Notes: generated from the sequence alone by a model not told the origin. A DNA stretch of 64,000 nucleotides from Planctomycetaceae bacterium (GCA_013823135.1 PNLP01000005.1:124001-188000), one strand, 5' to 3'. Positions 44,887-55,346 are shown, counted from the stretch's first letter. A program made the numbers and translations.

Positions 44887-47258
44887 TCAGGGTTGTTGTC
44901 CGGGACGTGGGGTGACAACGGGCACGGGTTGCCTTCGCGTCGTTTCCCAGAGGTACACGAGGGTCTCGAACCCAGAGGTGGCGAGCGTTTCACCGTCGGG
45001 GGAGAACGCCACCGCACGAACCTCGAAGGAGTGCGACACGAGCTTGCCGCGCGGTCGGCCGTTGAGGACGTCCCAGAGCCGTACCTCGCACCCCGCGAAC
45101 CCCTCGCCGCTGCCGGAAGCCAGCGTCTTGCCGTCCGGACTGAAGGTCATCGACCAGATGCGTGAATGATGACCCGTGAGTGTCACGCGATGCTTCAAAC
45201 TCGCCTCCTCCAGGTCCCAGAACTTGATCGACTTATCGACGCTCGCGGAAGCCAGCGTGTGCCCGTCGGGGCTGAAGCTCACGCACCACACCGCTTGAGT
45301 GTGCCCCTCGATGGAAGCACGTTGCCGCTTCTCGACGACATCCCAGACGCGGACCGTTTTGTCATCCCCGGCCGAAGCGAGGGTTCGCCCGTCGGGGTGA
45401 AACGCCACGCCGAACACGCTGCGCACGTGCCCGGAGAGTGTGGCCCGGAGTTGCCCCTTCGCGACGTCCCAGACACGCACGTTCCCGTCTTCGTGGGCGG
45501 AAGCCAGCAGCGACCTATCGCGGTTGAAGGCGACGCACCGCACCGGGCCGGGCTTGTCGGTCAGCGTGAACCGGGGCGAACCCGTGGTAACGTCCGTGAG
45601 GATCACTTTCCCGTCGCCCGCACACGAGGCCAGCGTGTTGCCGTCCGGGCTGAAGGCGAGCGACCACACGTGGCCGATGTGGGCCTTGAAGACTTTCCCC
45701 CGCTCACCGGTCGCGCGGTCCCAAAGTTGGATCTGCCCGGCACCGTTCCCACTGCTGTCCGTGTTCGCGGCGGCCACCGTCTTGCTATCGGGGCTGATCG
45801 CGAGCGCGAAGTACCACCCCAGCAGTTTCGATTCCAGGCCGCGCGGCTTCTGCGGCTCCAGGTGCCAGACCTTGACGCCGCCGTCCACACCGCCGGTGGC
45901 GAACCACCGCCTTTGGTGACTCGCCGAAAACACGATCGCGGAAGCGGAAGTACCGCTGTCGGTGAGCGTCACGTATTCCGCGTCCTTCTGCCAGTCGTCG
46001 ATCTCCCGTTTGGTGTCCCACAACTTCACGATCCCGCCCGAGTCGAGCGAGGCCAGCAGTTTGCTATCCGCGCTGAACGCGAAGGCCCGCAGCGGTCGGG
46101 AGTGACCGAGGTAGGACTGGCGACGGGAGATTTGCTGCTTCGTCGGCTCGGCGGGGTCGGACGGCCGCAGTTCCATTCGACCGACCTCTCCCGAGCCAAA
46201 CTGGGTGTCGCCGAACGCAAGCGTCTTGCCGTCTGGACTGAGCGTCGCCACGTAGCCGCCGTCATCGAAGCCTTTCCAGGTGGTGGCTTCCTTGGTCGCC
46301 AGGTTCCACTTCTTGATTCCGAGTCGGCGGTCGGAAACCGTGAGCGTCTCGGCCTTGCCGTTGGCAGCGATGCCGAAGCCAATCGCACCGTGTTCCCCGT
46401 CGTGCCCCGGCAGCGTTTGTTGCAGCTTGCCCAGGTTCGGGTCCCAAACCTTCACCGTCTTGTCGAGGCTGCTCGTTGCTAGCAGGTTGCCCATTTGATC
46501 GAACGTCACGGCGCGGATGCGTGCGTCGTGAGCGTTGAGCGCGTACGCGAATTTTCCGCTGGGGACGTGCCAGAACAGCAGTCGCCGGCCCTGCGTCGAA
46601 ACCAGAACGGTCCCGGAGGGGGCGAACGCGATTCGCTCGGCTGGCTCATTGATCGACGTGATGAGCTGCCCGGTTTCGATGTCTCGAACTTTGATGCCGT
46701 CCGCGCCGCACGACCCGAGCATGCGGCCGTTCGGGCTGCTCGCAAGACTCACCACGTTGCCCGTGTGATTCTTCCACGAGGCCCGTTCTCGCGGCACCAA
46801 CTGCTCGAAGAGTTTCCAGGTGAAGTCGCGAATCTCGGGCGGGCAGACCGCTTCGTCGTGAAGCATCCGCATCGCCTCGACGGGGTCGCGTTCCCAGATT
46901 TGATTGACGTGGAGCAACTGCGCGTCCAACAGTGCGTTGCGAAACTTGACGATCTCCGCGTCGCGTGCCCGGGTTGCAGCAACGGCCTCCAACCGCTGCT
47001 TCTCTTTCTCTCGCGTCTCCGCTTCCTTGGCGGCCGTCGCGAGTTCGGCAACCTTCCGCTGCTCCTCGGCCGACTTGCGAGCTTTCGTCTCGTCGTCGGC
47101 AATCCGCTGAGCATGAAGACCGAAGAACAGCGAGACCGCCGTGCCCAGGAGCAGCGCCAGCGCTACGGCGGCCATCAGCGAGGCGACGGCCCGGTTCCGC
47201 AGGCACCAGCGCACCCCACGCGCGACCGCGCCGACCGGCCGGGCCGCGACGGGTTCCC
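44887..47258 (-). CDS. WD40 part of a split Ser/Thr kinase gene
   Basis: About 790 codons. Begins in the frame GEPVAARPVGAVARGVRWCL followed by a membrane-spanning segment (MAAVALALLLGTAVSLFFGL) and a coiled-coil linker (KSAEEQRKVAELATAAKEAE), then about twelve to fourteen WD40 repeats (VRAVAFSPDGETLATSGFET, VFGVAFHPDGRTLASAGDDK and others). It is the natural continuation of the kinase gene at 47175-48287 but is one base out of frame. Nearest start codons do not make sense, so the real product would need the upstream kinase part. Confidence 0.8.
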
Positions 47259-48287
47259 CCGGAGGAACCGTTCGAGATCGTCGGCCAGGTCCGCCGCCGT
47301 GGCGTACCGCTTCTTCGGATCTTTTTCCAGGCAGCGGAGGCAAACCGTTTCGAGGTCTCGCGGCAACGCCGGCGCGAGTTGCCGCGGCGATGTCGGCTCC
47401 TGCCGGATTACCATCGCGAGCGTCTCGTGCAAGGTCGTGCCCTTGAAGGGCGGCCGACCCGTGAGGCACTCGTACAAGATGGCCCCAAGTGCGTACACGT
47501 CGGTGGTCGGTCGGATGTCGCGGATGCGCCCCTCGGCCTGTTCGGGTGCCATGTACGCCGCCGTGCCCATCAGCGCGCCGGTGTGGCTGAGGCCGTCGTC
47601 GTTGGAAAGGTCCTTCGCCAGCCCGAAGTCGGCGATCTTCGGCTGGTCGTCGAGGGTGAGCAGGACGTTCGCGGGCTTCAGGTCGCGGTGCACGATGCCG
47701 TGTTCGTGGGCGTGGTGCATCGCGCGGGCGGTCTTCTCGACCAACGTCGCCGCTTCGCGTGCCGGCAGGGGGCCGGACTTCAGCCGCCCGGCCAGGGAAC
47801 CGCCCTCGACGAACTCCAGCGAGAAGAAGGGCTTGCCCTCGTGTTCGCCGAACTCGTGGAGGTGGACGATTCCGGGGTGCTTGAGCCGGGCGACGGCGAC
47901 GGCTTCGAGCTGGAAGCGGGCGAGTTCCTGCGTGCCGGCCGCGCTGCCCGCGAGGATCATCTTCAGCGCGACTTCGTGACCGAGTCGCACGTTGCGGGCG
48001 CGGTACACGACGCCCATCCCTCCGCGACCCAGTTCGGAAAGTATCTCGTACCCGGACACGAGGGGGACGATTGCGTGAACCGTCTCCGGGTGCCAGACGC
48101 GAGTTGCCCCCTCGATGGGCGCAGCCTTTCCGGTGACGGTACTGGCCGGGGCACCCGGAGCGGCACCCCCGGGACCGGTGGTGAGCGCCACGCCCGGGTT
48201 TGGAGTGCCCGGTACTCTCACCGGGTGTGGAACGGTTTCATCCACCAGAAGTCTCCGATCGACCGGAACAGAGCGGGATGAAACCAT
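47175..48287 (-). CDS. Ser/Thr protein kinase part, frameshifted from its WD40 tail
   Basis: Kinase domain complete: glycine loop LGRGGMGVVYRARN, VALKMI lysine, HRDLKPANVLL catalytic loop, DFGLAKD, MAPEQ and the closing DLETVCLRCLEKDPKKRY. Start at 48287 (MVSSRSVPVDRRLLVDETVP). After LADDLERFLRG the reading frame drifts into NPSRPGRSAR instead of EPVAARPVG and ends at 47175. The break falls in a five-G run (47256-47260 on the plus strand as C5); one extra G would restore a kinase-TM-WD40 protein of about 1130 residues, the usual planctomycete design. Either true loss, slippage, or a base-call error. Confidence 0.88.
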   Translation of the reverse strand: MVSSRSVPVDRRLLVDETVPHPVRVPGTPNPGVALTTGPGGAAPGAPASTVTGKAAPIEGATRVWHPETVHAIVPLVSGYEILSELGRGGMGVVYRARNVRLGHEVALKMILAGSAAGTQELARFQLEAVAVARLKHPGIVHLHEFGEHEGKPFFSLEFVEGGSLAGRLKSGPLPAREAATLVEKTARAMHHAHEHGIVHRDLKPANVLLTLDDQPKIADFGLAKDLSNDDGLSHTGALMGTAAYMAPEQAEGRIRDIRPTTDVYALGAILYECLTGRPPFKGTTLHETLAMVIRQEPTSPRQLAPALPRDLETVCLRCLEKDPKKRYATAADLADDLERFLRGNPSRPGRSARSRVGCAGACGTGPSPR

Positions 48288-48452
48288 GATGCCGACAAGT
48301 GATTGACATCGCCAGAAACAACTCGCCAACAACCCAAGCCTATTGTGTGTCTTGCTGGGCCCCTGAGTGGGTATGGGTTCCGTTTTAAATAGGAACATGA
48401 CCAAAGCCATCAGTCACGATGAACGGACGGTAGTCTGATTCATCATTGGCCC

Positions 48453-51038
48453 CTATTTGACGGACACCAACTGGAAGTTCTTGCGAATTCGAAGTAACCG
48501 GTGGTTCACCATGTCGCCGACGTAGATATAGTTATCGGTCGTTTCCACGCTGTTTGGGAACCCCAGCGGGATCTCCTTGGTGGGAACCAGATCTCCGGGA
48601 AGACCGCCCAGGGAGTCACGATTGCCGTAGGTGCCGAAGTGAAGGATCTCGTTGCCAGCGTTGTCCATCACTGCGACCCGCTGGGCGATGTTCGTCGGGT
48701 AACAGATTCGGCCGTAACCATCCACGCTGAAGCGGGGCGTCCGGGTGATGCAATCGGTATCGAACGCACCATACAGCACATCGTATGTTACGCTCGGTGC
48801 GGCGGGTGCTTTGGGGAAGAGGTTGCCGCTCTCCAGCGTGCCGGTCGGCGTGAACTTGTGAATGCGTCCCATCGCAGATGCGAACCGGTCGCCTTCAAAG
48901 CCCGGCAGAATGGTCGTCGGTTTCTTGTCAACGAATCCTACATACAAGTTGCCCGCGAGATCGAATCGGACTCCGCCCGCGGCATCCGGTAACTTGGCAA
49001 TCGTCGTCGCGTCCCACGGCACCTTCGCCGATGTTCCCGCGAAAACTCTCAGCCCATCTTTCGGATCGCCGACGACCGCCACGTTGCCGTTCGGAGCGAC
49101 AGCGATCCCCTTGTCTCCGTTGCCTGTGAAACACCACTCGTGATGAAACGCCGGTGTGATGCGATTGGTTCCCGTGTCGCCGAAATTCGCCGGTGGATAC
49201 TCGTCTCGATCCAGATGGAACCGTGCGACCTTGCCGACAGAATACGAGGAACTTTCATCGGCCAGGGTGCGCGTGTAAAGGTGTCGGTTACGGGAATCGA
49301 TGGCGATACTGGCTGTCTTCAACGGCAACTTGACGAACTGGGGTTTCTTCCGGTCCGTGAGTTTCCAGACGCTGGTGTGGTCGTCGAGCAGGTAGACTTC
49401 CTCGGTTCGCTGATCCACCTCGATGCGGTCGAAGCCCAGGGAGCGTTGCGCACCCTCGACGCGGTAGAAGTCCTTGAGGAGTGTTAGCCCCTTTTCGTCG
49501 TCTCGATAGATGCGAACCGGCATCTCGGTGTATGCGACCCACACGTTGCTCGCCTTGTCGGTGTCGCAGACCACGACGTAGGATCGCTTGTGGTGGTCGG
49601 TGTAGCCCGTTTCGGAGACTCGCAACGTGGCTGTCGGCTTCTCATCTTTTCGCCAGTCCAGGAACTTCAACAAGTTCACATGGCCACGACCGGAATGCTC
49701 GTCTCCAAACCGTGTTGTCACGAACACGGACCCCGTTCTAGCGCTGAGAGCAATCGCGTCGGGGTGTTCGACCGCGAGTTCGCGAATGGTCTTTCCGCCC
49801 TTGTCGAGAACCGCGATCCGCTTGTTGAGTCGGTCACAAACGAAGACGTTCCCGTCCTTGTCCACGGCAACACCGTGAAGCGACGCGTAACTGTGCGTGC
49901 CGCCAAGCATCGACTTGCGATCCTTCACCGTGACAGGGATCGCTTTGGAATCCAGCGAGAAGAACAGCTTGGCAGTTCGCGTTTCCAGATCGACCTTCCA
50001 CACCTGACCGTCTCGCCAAAATCCATCTGTGGCGATCTCCTGGATCGAGCCGTACCTCGTGGTGGCCGCATAAGCACCGCTCAGAAAGAAGTGCTTCCCA
50101 TCCGGGGTCAAGGCGGTGAATACCGGACCCAGCAGAGAATTGGAAATGTGGCTGTTGGGCTGAATCGGCCCCAGAGGCAGCGGTGGATTCTTCACCAGAG
50201 GCCCGGGGGAACGCTGGTCAGGAGTCTCGGGAATCGTGCCGTCGGTGTTGATCGTGAGCAGATCGAAACCGCCCTTTCCCAGAGTTGTGTGCCAGCAACT
50301 CAGTCGGGTCTTGTCGGCTGTCGGGAGCATGCGGGCCATCCCACCGGTCCCGGTATCGAGAATCGTCGTCGTCAGAGACGGATCGGTGAGGCGGTTGAAC
50401 TTGGGCGTGTACGTGCCGTCTGGCCGGACGTTGATTCCCCAGCCCTTCATGGCATTCAGTTCCTTCCCCGCGGGAGGTGGGAACACCGTTCGCAAATAGT
50501 TCCCGTCGATGTCGTACTGCCGGAGTGCGGGCGGTCCCAGGTTGCTGGAATGCCCCAGAACGTACACCTTCCCGTCAGCTTTCGCCTCGAGCCCGTTGAT
50601 TCCGAATGGGCTGTGATCGTTGTGGCCCGATTCCTCGGAATAGTAGGCGTAGGGATCGCCGCCCACGATCTGATCGAGGGTCACGCTCATGCCGACACGA
50701 ACTCGCACGGCCAGGGATTCCGGTCGGGGAACCGGGGTGCGGTCGTCGTCCTTCCCGTCCCATTCAATCTTCTGGGAACGTGAGCCAGGAACCAGCGGCG
50801 GTGGGGCCTTTGGCCCGAGAACGCCAGCGGCCAAATGGCGGATCACTTTGGACTTCGTGGGATCGACGATGGCGACCTCGACATCCGAGAGCGTGTCGAT
50901 CTCGAACGTGACCAGCCAATTCTTGGCCTTCTCGTCGAACGTGAGTTCGGGTTTCTTCACCCATTTCGGCGGTTCGGCAGCAGAAGTCACTCCCCCGAGG
51001 AAAGCAGCCACGACCACCATGCACAGGTATTTCAGCAT
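48453..51038 (-). CDS. Large secreted propeller protein of unknown function
   Basis: 861 residues. Signal peptide MLKYLCMVVVAAFLGGVTSA. An N-terminal domain (about residues 20-120) with FEIDTLSDVEVAIVDPTKSK resembles an immunoglobulin-like or FlgD-like fold. The rest is a long series of NHL/SMP-30-like strands: DKDGNVFVCDRLNKRIAVL, VAPNGNVAVVGDP, FDLAGNLYVGFVD, VDGYGRICYPTNI, ending TTDNYIYVGDMVNHRLLRI. No catalytic motif seen. Probably an extracytoplasmic binding or lactonase-like propeller. Stands alone next to the kinase-WD40 gene. Confidence 0.75.
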   Translation of the reverse strand: MLKYLCMVVVAAFLGGVTSAAEPPKWVKKPELTFDEKAKNWLVTFEIDTLSDVEVAIVDPTKSKVIRHLAAGVLGPKAPPPLVPGSRSQKIEWDGKDDDRTPVPRPESLAVRVRVGMSVTLDQIVGGDPYAYYSEESGHNDHSPFGINGLEAKADGKVYVLGHSSNLGPPALRQYDIDGNYLRTVFPPPAGKELNAMKGWGINVRPDGTYTPKFNRLTDPSLTTTILDTGTGGMARMLPTADKTRLSCWHTTLGKGGFDLLTINTDGTIPETPDQRSPGPLVKNPPLPLGPIQPNSHISNSLLGPVFTALTPDGKHFFLSGAYAATTRYGSIQEIATDGFWRDGQVWKVDLETRTAKLFFSLDSKAIPVTVKDRKSMLGGTHSYASLHGVAVDKDGNVFVCDRLNKRIAVLDKGGKTIRELAVEHPDAIALSARTGSVFVTTRFGDEHSGRGHVNLLKFLDWRKDEKPTATLRVSETGYTDHHKRSYVVVCDTDKASNVWVAYTEMPVRIYRDDEKGLTLLKDFYRVEGAQRSLGFDRIEVDQRTEEVYLLDDHTSVWKLTDRKKPQFVKLPLKTASIAIDSRNRHLYTRTLADESSSYSVGKVARFHLDRDEYPPANFGDTGTNRITPAFHHEWCFTGNGDKGIAVAPNGNVAVVGDPKDGLRVFAGTSAKVPWDATTIAKLPDAAGGVRFDLAGNLYVGFVDKKPTTILPGFEGDRFASAMGRIHKFTPTGTLESGNLFPKAPAAPSVTYDVLYGAFDTDCITRTPRFSVDGYGRICYPTNIAQRVAVMDNAGNEILHFGTYGNRDSLGGLPGDLVPTKEIPLGFPNSVETTDNYIYVGDMVNHRLLRIRKNFQLVSVK

Positions 51039-51305
51039 GCGGATCCCTCGACTTGGTCAGACAGCCTTGACATGGGTTCTCAACCGGATCGAACCCGCCG
51101 GTTGGGAACATGCCTTCGATCGCGGCCAAGTTTTATGCTACGCTTTGTTCAAAGTGGGGTACGGTGTGAGATAATCACAGGTCGATTGTGAAATGGTGAA
51201 CGGCATTCGCGGAACTTGCTGATTGCTCTGAACTCTCGCGCAATGAGCATCACATTTCGGCGTAACTGTTGTGTGTGGTAGATAACGCCAAGTCAGAGAG
51301 GAACG

Positions 51306-51602
51306 ATGATGTCAGAACCGACGCGAGAAGTGGTTGACCAGATGTCGGGGCCTGTGGTGCTGGAGTTTGGTGCGTCGTGGTGTCCGCACTGCCAGGCGAT
51401 CCAGTCGGATATCGTCGCCACGCTCGCGAATCATCCGAACGTGCAGCACATCAAGGTCGAGGACGGGAAGGGGAAGCCCCTCGGCCGGTCGTTCCGGGTG
51501 AAGTTGTGGCCGACGCTCGTGTTCATGCGAGACGGTCAGGTCGTGAGCCAACTCGTCCGTCCCTCTCGGGAAGAAATCACGAAGGGGTTCGCAGAGCTGT
51601 GA
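51306..51602 (+). CDS. Thioredoxin-family protein
   Basis: 98 residues; GAGAGGAA before two adjacent ATG codons. Active site FGASWCPHCQAIQ (CPHC), cis-Pro in KLWPTLVFMRDGQVV. Short cytoplasmic thioredoxin with a CPHC instead of CGPC motif, suggesting an oxidising or specialised redox potential. Convergent with the nitrate operon end; no partner is obvious. Confidence 0.9.
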   Translation: MMSEPTREVVDQMSGPVVLEFGASWCPHCQAIQSDIVATLANHPNVQHIKVEDGKGKPLGRSFRVKLWPTLVFMRDGQVVSQLVRPSREEITKGFAEL

Positions 51603-51744
51603 CCGACCTGCCGCACATCCTCAGTAGCCACTTTCCGTTGCTTGTATTGACGACCTGAGCTGTGGCGCACCGAATTAATCGGCTGTGTTACGCCGCCAGA
51701 TTCATACAGCCTGAATTTGTGAACGGATGCGGCCACAGAGATCA

Positions 51745-53418
51745 TCAGTAGACGTCTCGTTGATACCGCTTCGCTTTGCTCAGCTTTCGGATGTACTCCT
51801 TTGCGTCGTCTACCGACATACCGCCCTGCTCGGCAACGATCGCGTGCAAAGCGTGGTCGACGTCGAGTGCCATTCGACGGGCGTCGCCACAGACGTAGAA
51901 GTGCGCACCGCTCTCCAACCAGTCCCAAAGCTCCTTCGCGCTTTCCATCATTCGGTGTTGAACGTACACCTTCTCGGCTTGGTCGCGGGAGAACGCCGTG
52001 TCGAGGCGAGTAAGCAAGCCGGACTGTTGGTAGGCTTCAAGTTCGTAGCGGTAGAGGAAGTCGGTGTCGCGTCGTTGATCACCGAAGAAGAGCCAGTTCT
52101 TCCCGTTTGCTCCGGTCGCCGATCGCTCTTCGAGGAATGCACGGAACGGCGCAATGCCCGTGCCGGGACCGACCATGATGATGGGCACGTCTCCGTCTGT
52201 TGGCACGCGGAACCCCGGGGACGTGTGGACGAAGACCCCTGCTTTCTGCCGCGTCCGCAGCGTCTCCGTGAGGAAGTTCGACGCGACCCCCTTGCGGATG
52301 CGCGAACCCTGTGTGTATCGCACCACGCCGACAGTCAGGTGAACCTCCTCGGGGTGGGCTTTCAGCGACGACGAGATCGAGTACAGCCTCGGTTGCAGTG
52401 GCGACATCGCGGCGATCATGTCAGCGATGGGGGCACGAGCCGACGGGAACTGGTCGAGCAGGTCGAGCACGTCCCACACGGCCGGGATGCCTTCCACGTC
52501 GTCCTGAACCAGCGTCCTGAGCGTGCCGGCTTCCGAAGCGTCGCTGGCATTGTCGGCTAACAGCGCAGCGAGTTTGTCACTGACCTTTGTGATGACGTAA
52601 TGCTTGGCAAGTGCCTCGTAGGAATGGACACAGAGGCCGCCGGGGGCCGGCACGAGTTCGTCACCCCGTGCCCCCATCGCACGCAGCACCGCCTCCACCA
52701 ACTCTGGATCGTTTTCCGGCATCAAGCCGAGGGCGTCACCGACTTCATACGCGAGTCCACTCCCGCGAAGCGTAAACGCGACGAATCGCACGTCCTTCTG
52801 CGATCCGGAACCGGTGAGTTGTCGGCACTCCAGCAGCGGAGCGTGGAACGGGTTCTTGCGGTCGAACTGCGACGGGGCGTGGCCGTGACCGTTGGCACTC
52901 GGCTTCGCGGCGTGGCCGTTCGTACTTGGTTGGTGGCCATTTGTGCTGGGTTGGTAGCCGTTCACCTCCACGGTCGGCAGCGCCTTGCGGCCGGCGACCA
53001 ACTCCTTCAGTTTCTTGGACGTCTCCTTGCCGCCCGGCGAGCACTTCGACAGGTCGGTGTCCTCGCCGCTTGCGATCGCCTCGGAATAGGTCTTGCACAG
53101 GTAACCGCACGCCCCGCAATCGAGCTGCGCCATCGCGGCCATCAGCACTCGCTCGTGCGGCTTCCCATCGGCTAACTTTAACCGCTCATCCATCTTCAGA
53201 GCGGGGTCGTGCCAGGGAAAATCCTCCTCGACGGCGGGAACGCTCGGGGCGCTTGCCACTGCGGACAAGGATGAGCCATTGCCGTTTGCGGCGTGACCGT
53301 TGCTGCCGCGGTCGAGGCCGAGCAGGCCGGCGAAGAAGCCGTTCAGCCACGCTCGTTGAGACGTGGAGAATGGTGCACTCTCGGGAAGTACCGGGATGGC
53401 CATGACTGCGTTGCTCAT
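51745..53418 (-). CDS. Fe-S/FAD/NADPH reductase, sulfite-reductase-alpha-like, probable nitrite reductase donor
   Basis: 557 residues from the ATG at 53418, which overlaps the nirA stop. N-terminal about 90 residues are linker-rich. Residues about 95-140 contain LDCGACGYLCKTYSEAIASG with a later KCSPGGKET, the [4Fe-4S] module of Fe-S domain PF04060. From about 200 on comes a CysJ/cytochrome P450 reductase FAD and NADPH module: QPRLYSISSSLKAHPEE, MVGPGTGIAPFRAFLEERSA, and FYVCGDARRMALDVDHALHA. The FMN (flavodoxin) domain usual in CysJ is absent; the Fe-S module takes its place. It probably passes NADPH electrons to the neighbouring siroheme nitrite reductase. Asn/Gly-rich repeats (YQPSTNGHQPSTNGH) form a flexible linker. 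Confidence 0.85.
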   Translation of the reverse strand: MSNAVMAIPVLPESAPFSTSQRAWLNGFFAGLLGLDRGSNGHAANGNGSSLSAVASAPSVPAVEEDFPWHDPALKMDERLKLADGKPHERVLMAAMAQLDCGACGYLCKTYSEAIASGEDTDLSKCSPGGKETSKKLKELVAGRKALPTVEVNGYQPSTNGHQPSTNGHAAKPSANGHGHAPSQFDRKNPFHAPLLECRQLTGSGSQKDVRFVAFTLRGSGLAYEVGDALGLMPENDPELVEAVLRAMGARGDELVPAPGGLCVHSYEALAKHYVITKVSDKLAALLADNASDASEAGTLRTLVQDDVEGIPAVWDVLDLLDQFPSARAPIADMIAAMSPLQPRLYSISSSLKAHPEEVHLTVGVVRYTQGSRIRKGVASNFLTETLRTRQKAGVFVHTSPGFRVPTDGDVPIIMVGPGTGIAPFRAFLEERSATGANGKNWLFFGDQRRDTDFLYRYELEAYQQSGLLTRLDTAFSRDQAEKVYVQHRMMESAKELWDWLESGAHFYVCGDARRMALDVDHALHAIVAEQGGMSVDDAKEYIRKLSKAKRYQRDVY

Positions 53419-55229
53419 CAAACGAGGGTGGGTTGTGCCTGCTCGAACCACGCTTTCAGCACGCCCGTTGGGTGCTTGTGGATGAAGTCGGTGAAAGAGT
53501 CGTCGGGCGTATCGCGGTGATCGAGGTACGCCCGGAGCATCCGCTCGATGACGAGTGGTGCCTCGGTTGCCGCCACGCTGCGGAACATCTCGCGGCCGAT
53601 ATGCTGATCGTCGCCGTAACCGCCGCCGACGAAGATGTGGTAGCCCTCCACCATGTCGTCCCCGACTTCTACACCCGTGCCCAGGAGACCGATATCGCCG
53701 AGGTAGTGCTGGGCGCACGAGTTCGGGCACCCCGTGACGTGAATGTTCAGCGGGTGGTCGAGCGTGAGCCGCGGGTCGAGGTAGTCGGCGATGGCGAGGG
53801 CGTGCTTCTTCGTGTTCGCTGCGGCGAACTTGCACCCCGCGTTCCCGGTGCAGGCGACGAGCGCCCCGCGAACGTTCGTCGCCTCCCAGTGCAATCCCAG
53901 TGATTCGATACCGCTTTTCACGGCGGGGATGTCTTCGCCGGGGATGTCCGAGATGAGCAGGTTCTGCCACACCGTCAAGCGAATCGTGCCGCTGCCGAAC
54001 TTGTCGGCCAGGTCAGCGAGCCCGTTCATCTGCTCGCAGGTGAGCCGGCCCACGGGCAGCAAGACTCCCACGTAAAACAGGCCAGCTTGCTTCTGGGCGT
54101 GAACGCCGAGGTGCCCGTGCCGATCGATGATCGGCCGCGGCTCGCACTCCTCAATGGGAAGTCGCGTGAGTTTGAATGGCAACAGCTTTTCAGTCTCGGC
54201 GACGTACTTCTCGTGCCCCCAGCGGTCGAGCACGTACTTGAGTCGCGCCTTCTTCCGGTCGGTGCGGTCGCCATTCTCGTTGAACACCCGCACGACGGCA
54301 TCCGCAACCGTAACGCACTGCTCAGGGGTCAACAGCACGCCCTCGTCCTTCGCGAAGTCCTTGTGCCCACTGATGCCGCCGAGTTGCAGCCGGAAGTAGA
54401 CCCCCGCGGGAACGGCCTTTCCTTCCCCAACGCGGACGGCAGTGAAGCCGATGTCGTTCGTGTCTTCGAGGGCGCTGATGGCACCGCCCCCGTCGAACGC
54501 GATGTTGAACTTGCGAGGCAATCCGTACATCTCGCGGTGGTTCAAGATGTGGTAGTGCATCGCGCGGGCGAGCGGGCGTGTGTCGATCAACTCGTGTGGG
54601 TCGATGCCGGCGGTCGCGCTTCCGGTGACGTTGCGGATGTTGTCGGCACCCGACCCGCGGGTGATGATGCCGACGTCCTGCAGCGAGAGAACGACGTCGG
54701 GGGCATGCGCAGCCTTGATCTCGCGGATTTGCAGGTTTGCCCGAGTGGTCACGTCCGTATACCTGCCGCCCCACTTCTCGGCCACATCAGAGATACCCCG
54801 GAACTGGTGCGTGGTGAGAATGCCGCCCGGCATCCGCAGCCGGCACATGTACGAGTCCTGGGCCGGAGCGACGTAAAACAACCCCTGATACTTGAACGCG
54901 AGAACGTCTTCGCCCTTCGGGAAGCGGTCCTCGGCCGCGTGCTTCACGAGGTCGTCCCACATGTCGAGTGGGTGCCGCTTCCGCTTGGCTTCTTCCTGCG
55001 GGCAGAGCTTCTTCCCTTCCGCGAGGAAGCGATTCTGTGCGATGTGGTGGACGGCATCCGGGCCGGTGGGGACGCAATCGCCCGCACCGGACGGCTTGCC
55101 GGTCGCATCGGCAGCGAACCCGAGCGTGGCGGCGAACGTGGGCAGGCCACGCGCCGCGCGCGTGAGTTCTGCCCCGCTCACGAACCCTTGCAGGTACTGC
55201 TTCTGGTCGTCGTCGAACTCGTCGCTCAT
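53418..55229 (-). CDS. nirA: Siroheme nitrite reductase, ferredoxin type
   Basis: 603 residues. Six-electron reduction of nitrite to ammonium. Domains: N-terminal ferrodoxin-like (MCRLRMPGGILTTHQFRGIS, RYTDVTTRANLQIREIK), core (HILNHREMYGLPRKFNIAFD) and the cluster-siroheme cysteines ACTGNAGCKFAAANTKKHA and VTGCPNSCAQHYLGDIGLLG. This is the NirA/plant-type rather than NirB-type. The donor is probably the Fe-S/FAD protein encoded downstream. Overlap of 1-4 nt with that gene. A palindrome lies upstream. Confidence 0.94.
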   Translation of the reverse strand: MSDEFDDDQKQYLQGFVSGAELTRAARGLPTFAATLGFAADATGKPSGAGDCVPTGPDAVHHIAQNRFLAEGKKLCPQEEAKRKRHPLDMWDDLVKHAAEDRFPKGEDVLAFKYQGLFYVAPAQDSYMCRLRMPGGILTTHQFRGISDVAEKWGGRYTDVTTRANLQIREIKAAHAPDVVLSLQDVGIITRGSGADNIRNVTGSATAGIDPHELIDTRPLARAMHYHILNHREMYGLPRKFNIAFDGGGAISALEDTNDIGFTAVRVGEGKAVPAGVYFRLQLGGISGHKDFAKDEGVLLTPEQCVTVADAVVRVFNENGDRTDRKKARLKYVLDRWGHEKYVAETEKLLPFKLTRLPIEECEPRPIIDRHGHLGVHAQKQAGLFYVGVLLPVGRLTCEQMNGLADLADKFGSGTIRLTVWQNLLISDIPGEDIPAVKSGIESLGLHWEATNVRGALVACTGNAGCKFAAANTKKHALAIADYLDPRLTLDHPLNIHVTGCPNSCAQHYLGDIGLLGTGVEVGDDMVEGYHIFVGGGYGDDQHIGREMFRSVAATEAPLVIERMLRAYLDHRDTPDDSFTDFIHKHPTGVLKAWFEQAQPTLV

Positions 55230-55275
55230 GATGCACCCTCGTGTGGGTTCCGTTCGTCCGGGATCGGCGGTCGGA

Positions 55276-55333
55276 TCCGAGCCCGAGCGCCAAGCGAGGT
55301 CATGGCGTACCTCGCTTGGCGCTCGGTCTCGGA
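55276..55333. repeat. 25-bp inverted repeat, copy 2 of a dispersed palindrome
   Basis: Arms 55276-55300 and 55309-55333 pair with one mismatch; arm sequence starts TCCGAGCCCGAGCGCCAAGC, identical to the arm at 13981. Lies between narK and nirA. Confidence 0.88.
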
Positions 55334-55346
55334 CCCGAAAACTGCT

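Noticed and set aside
45166..46482. Plus-strand frame of about 438 codons opposite the WD40 region
   Set aside because: Periodic antisense shadow of the WD40 repeats; no start signal or family features.
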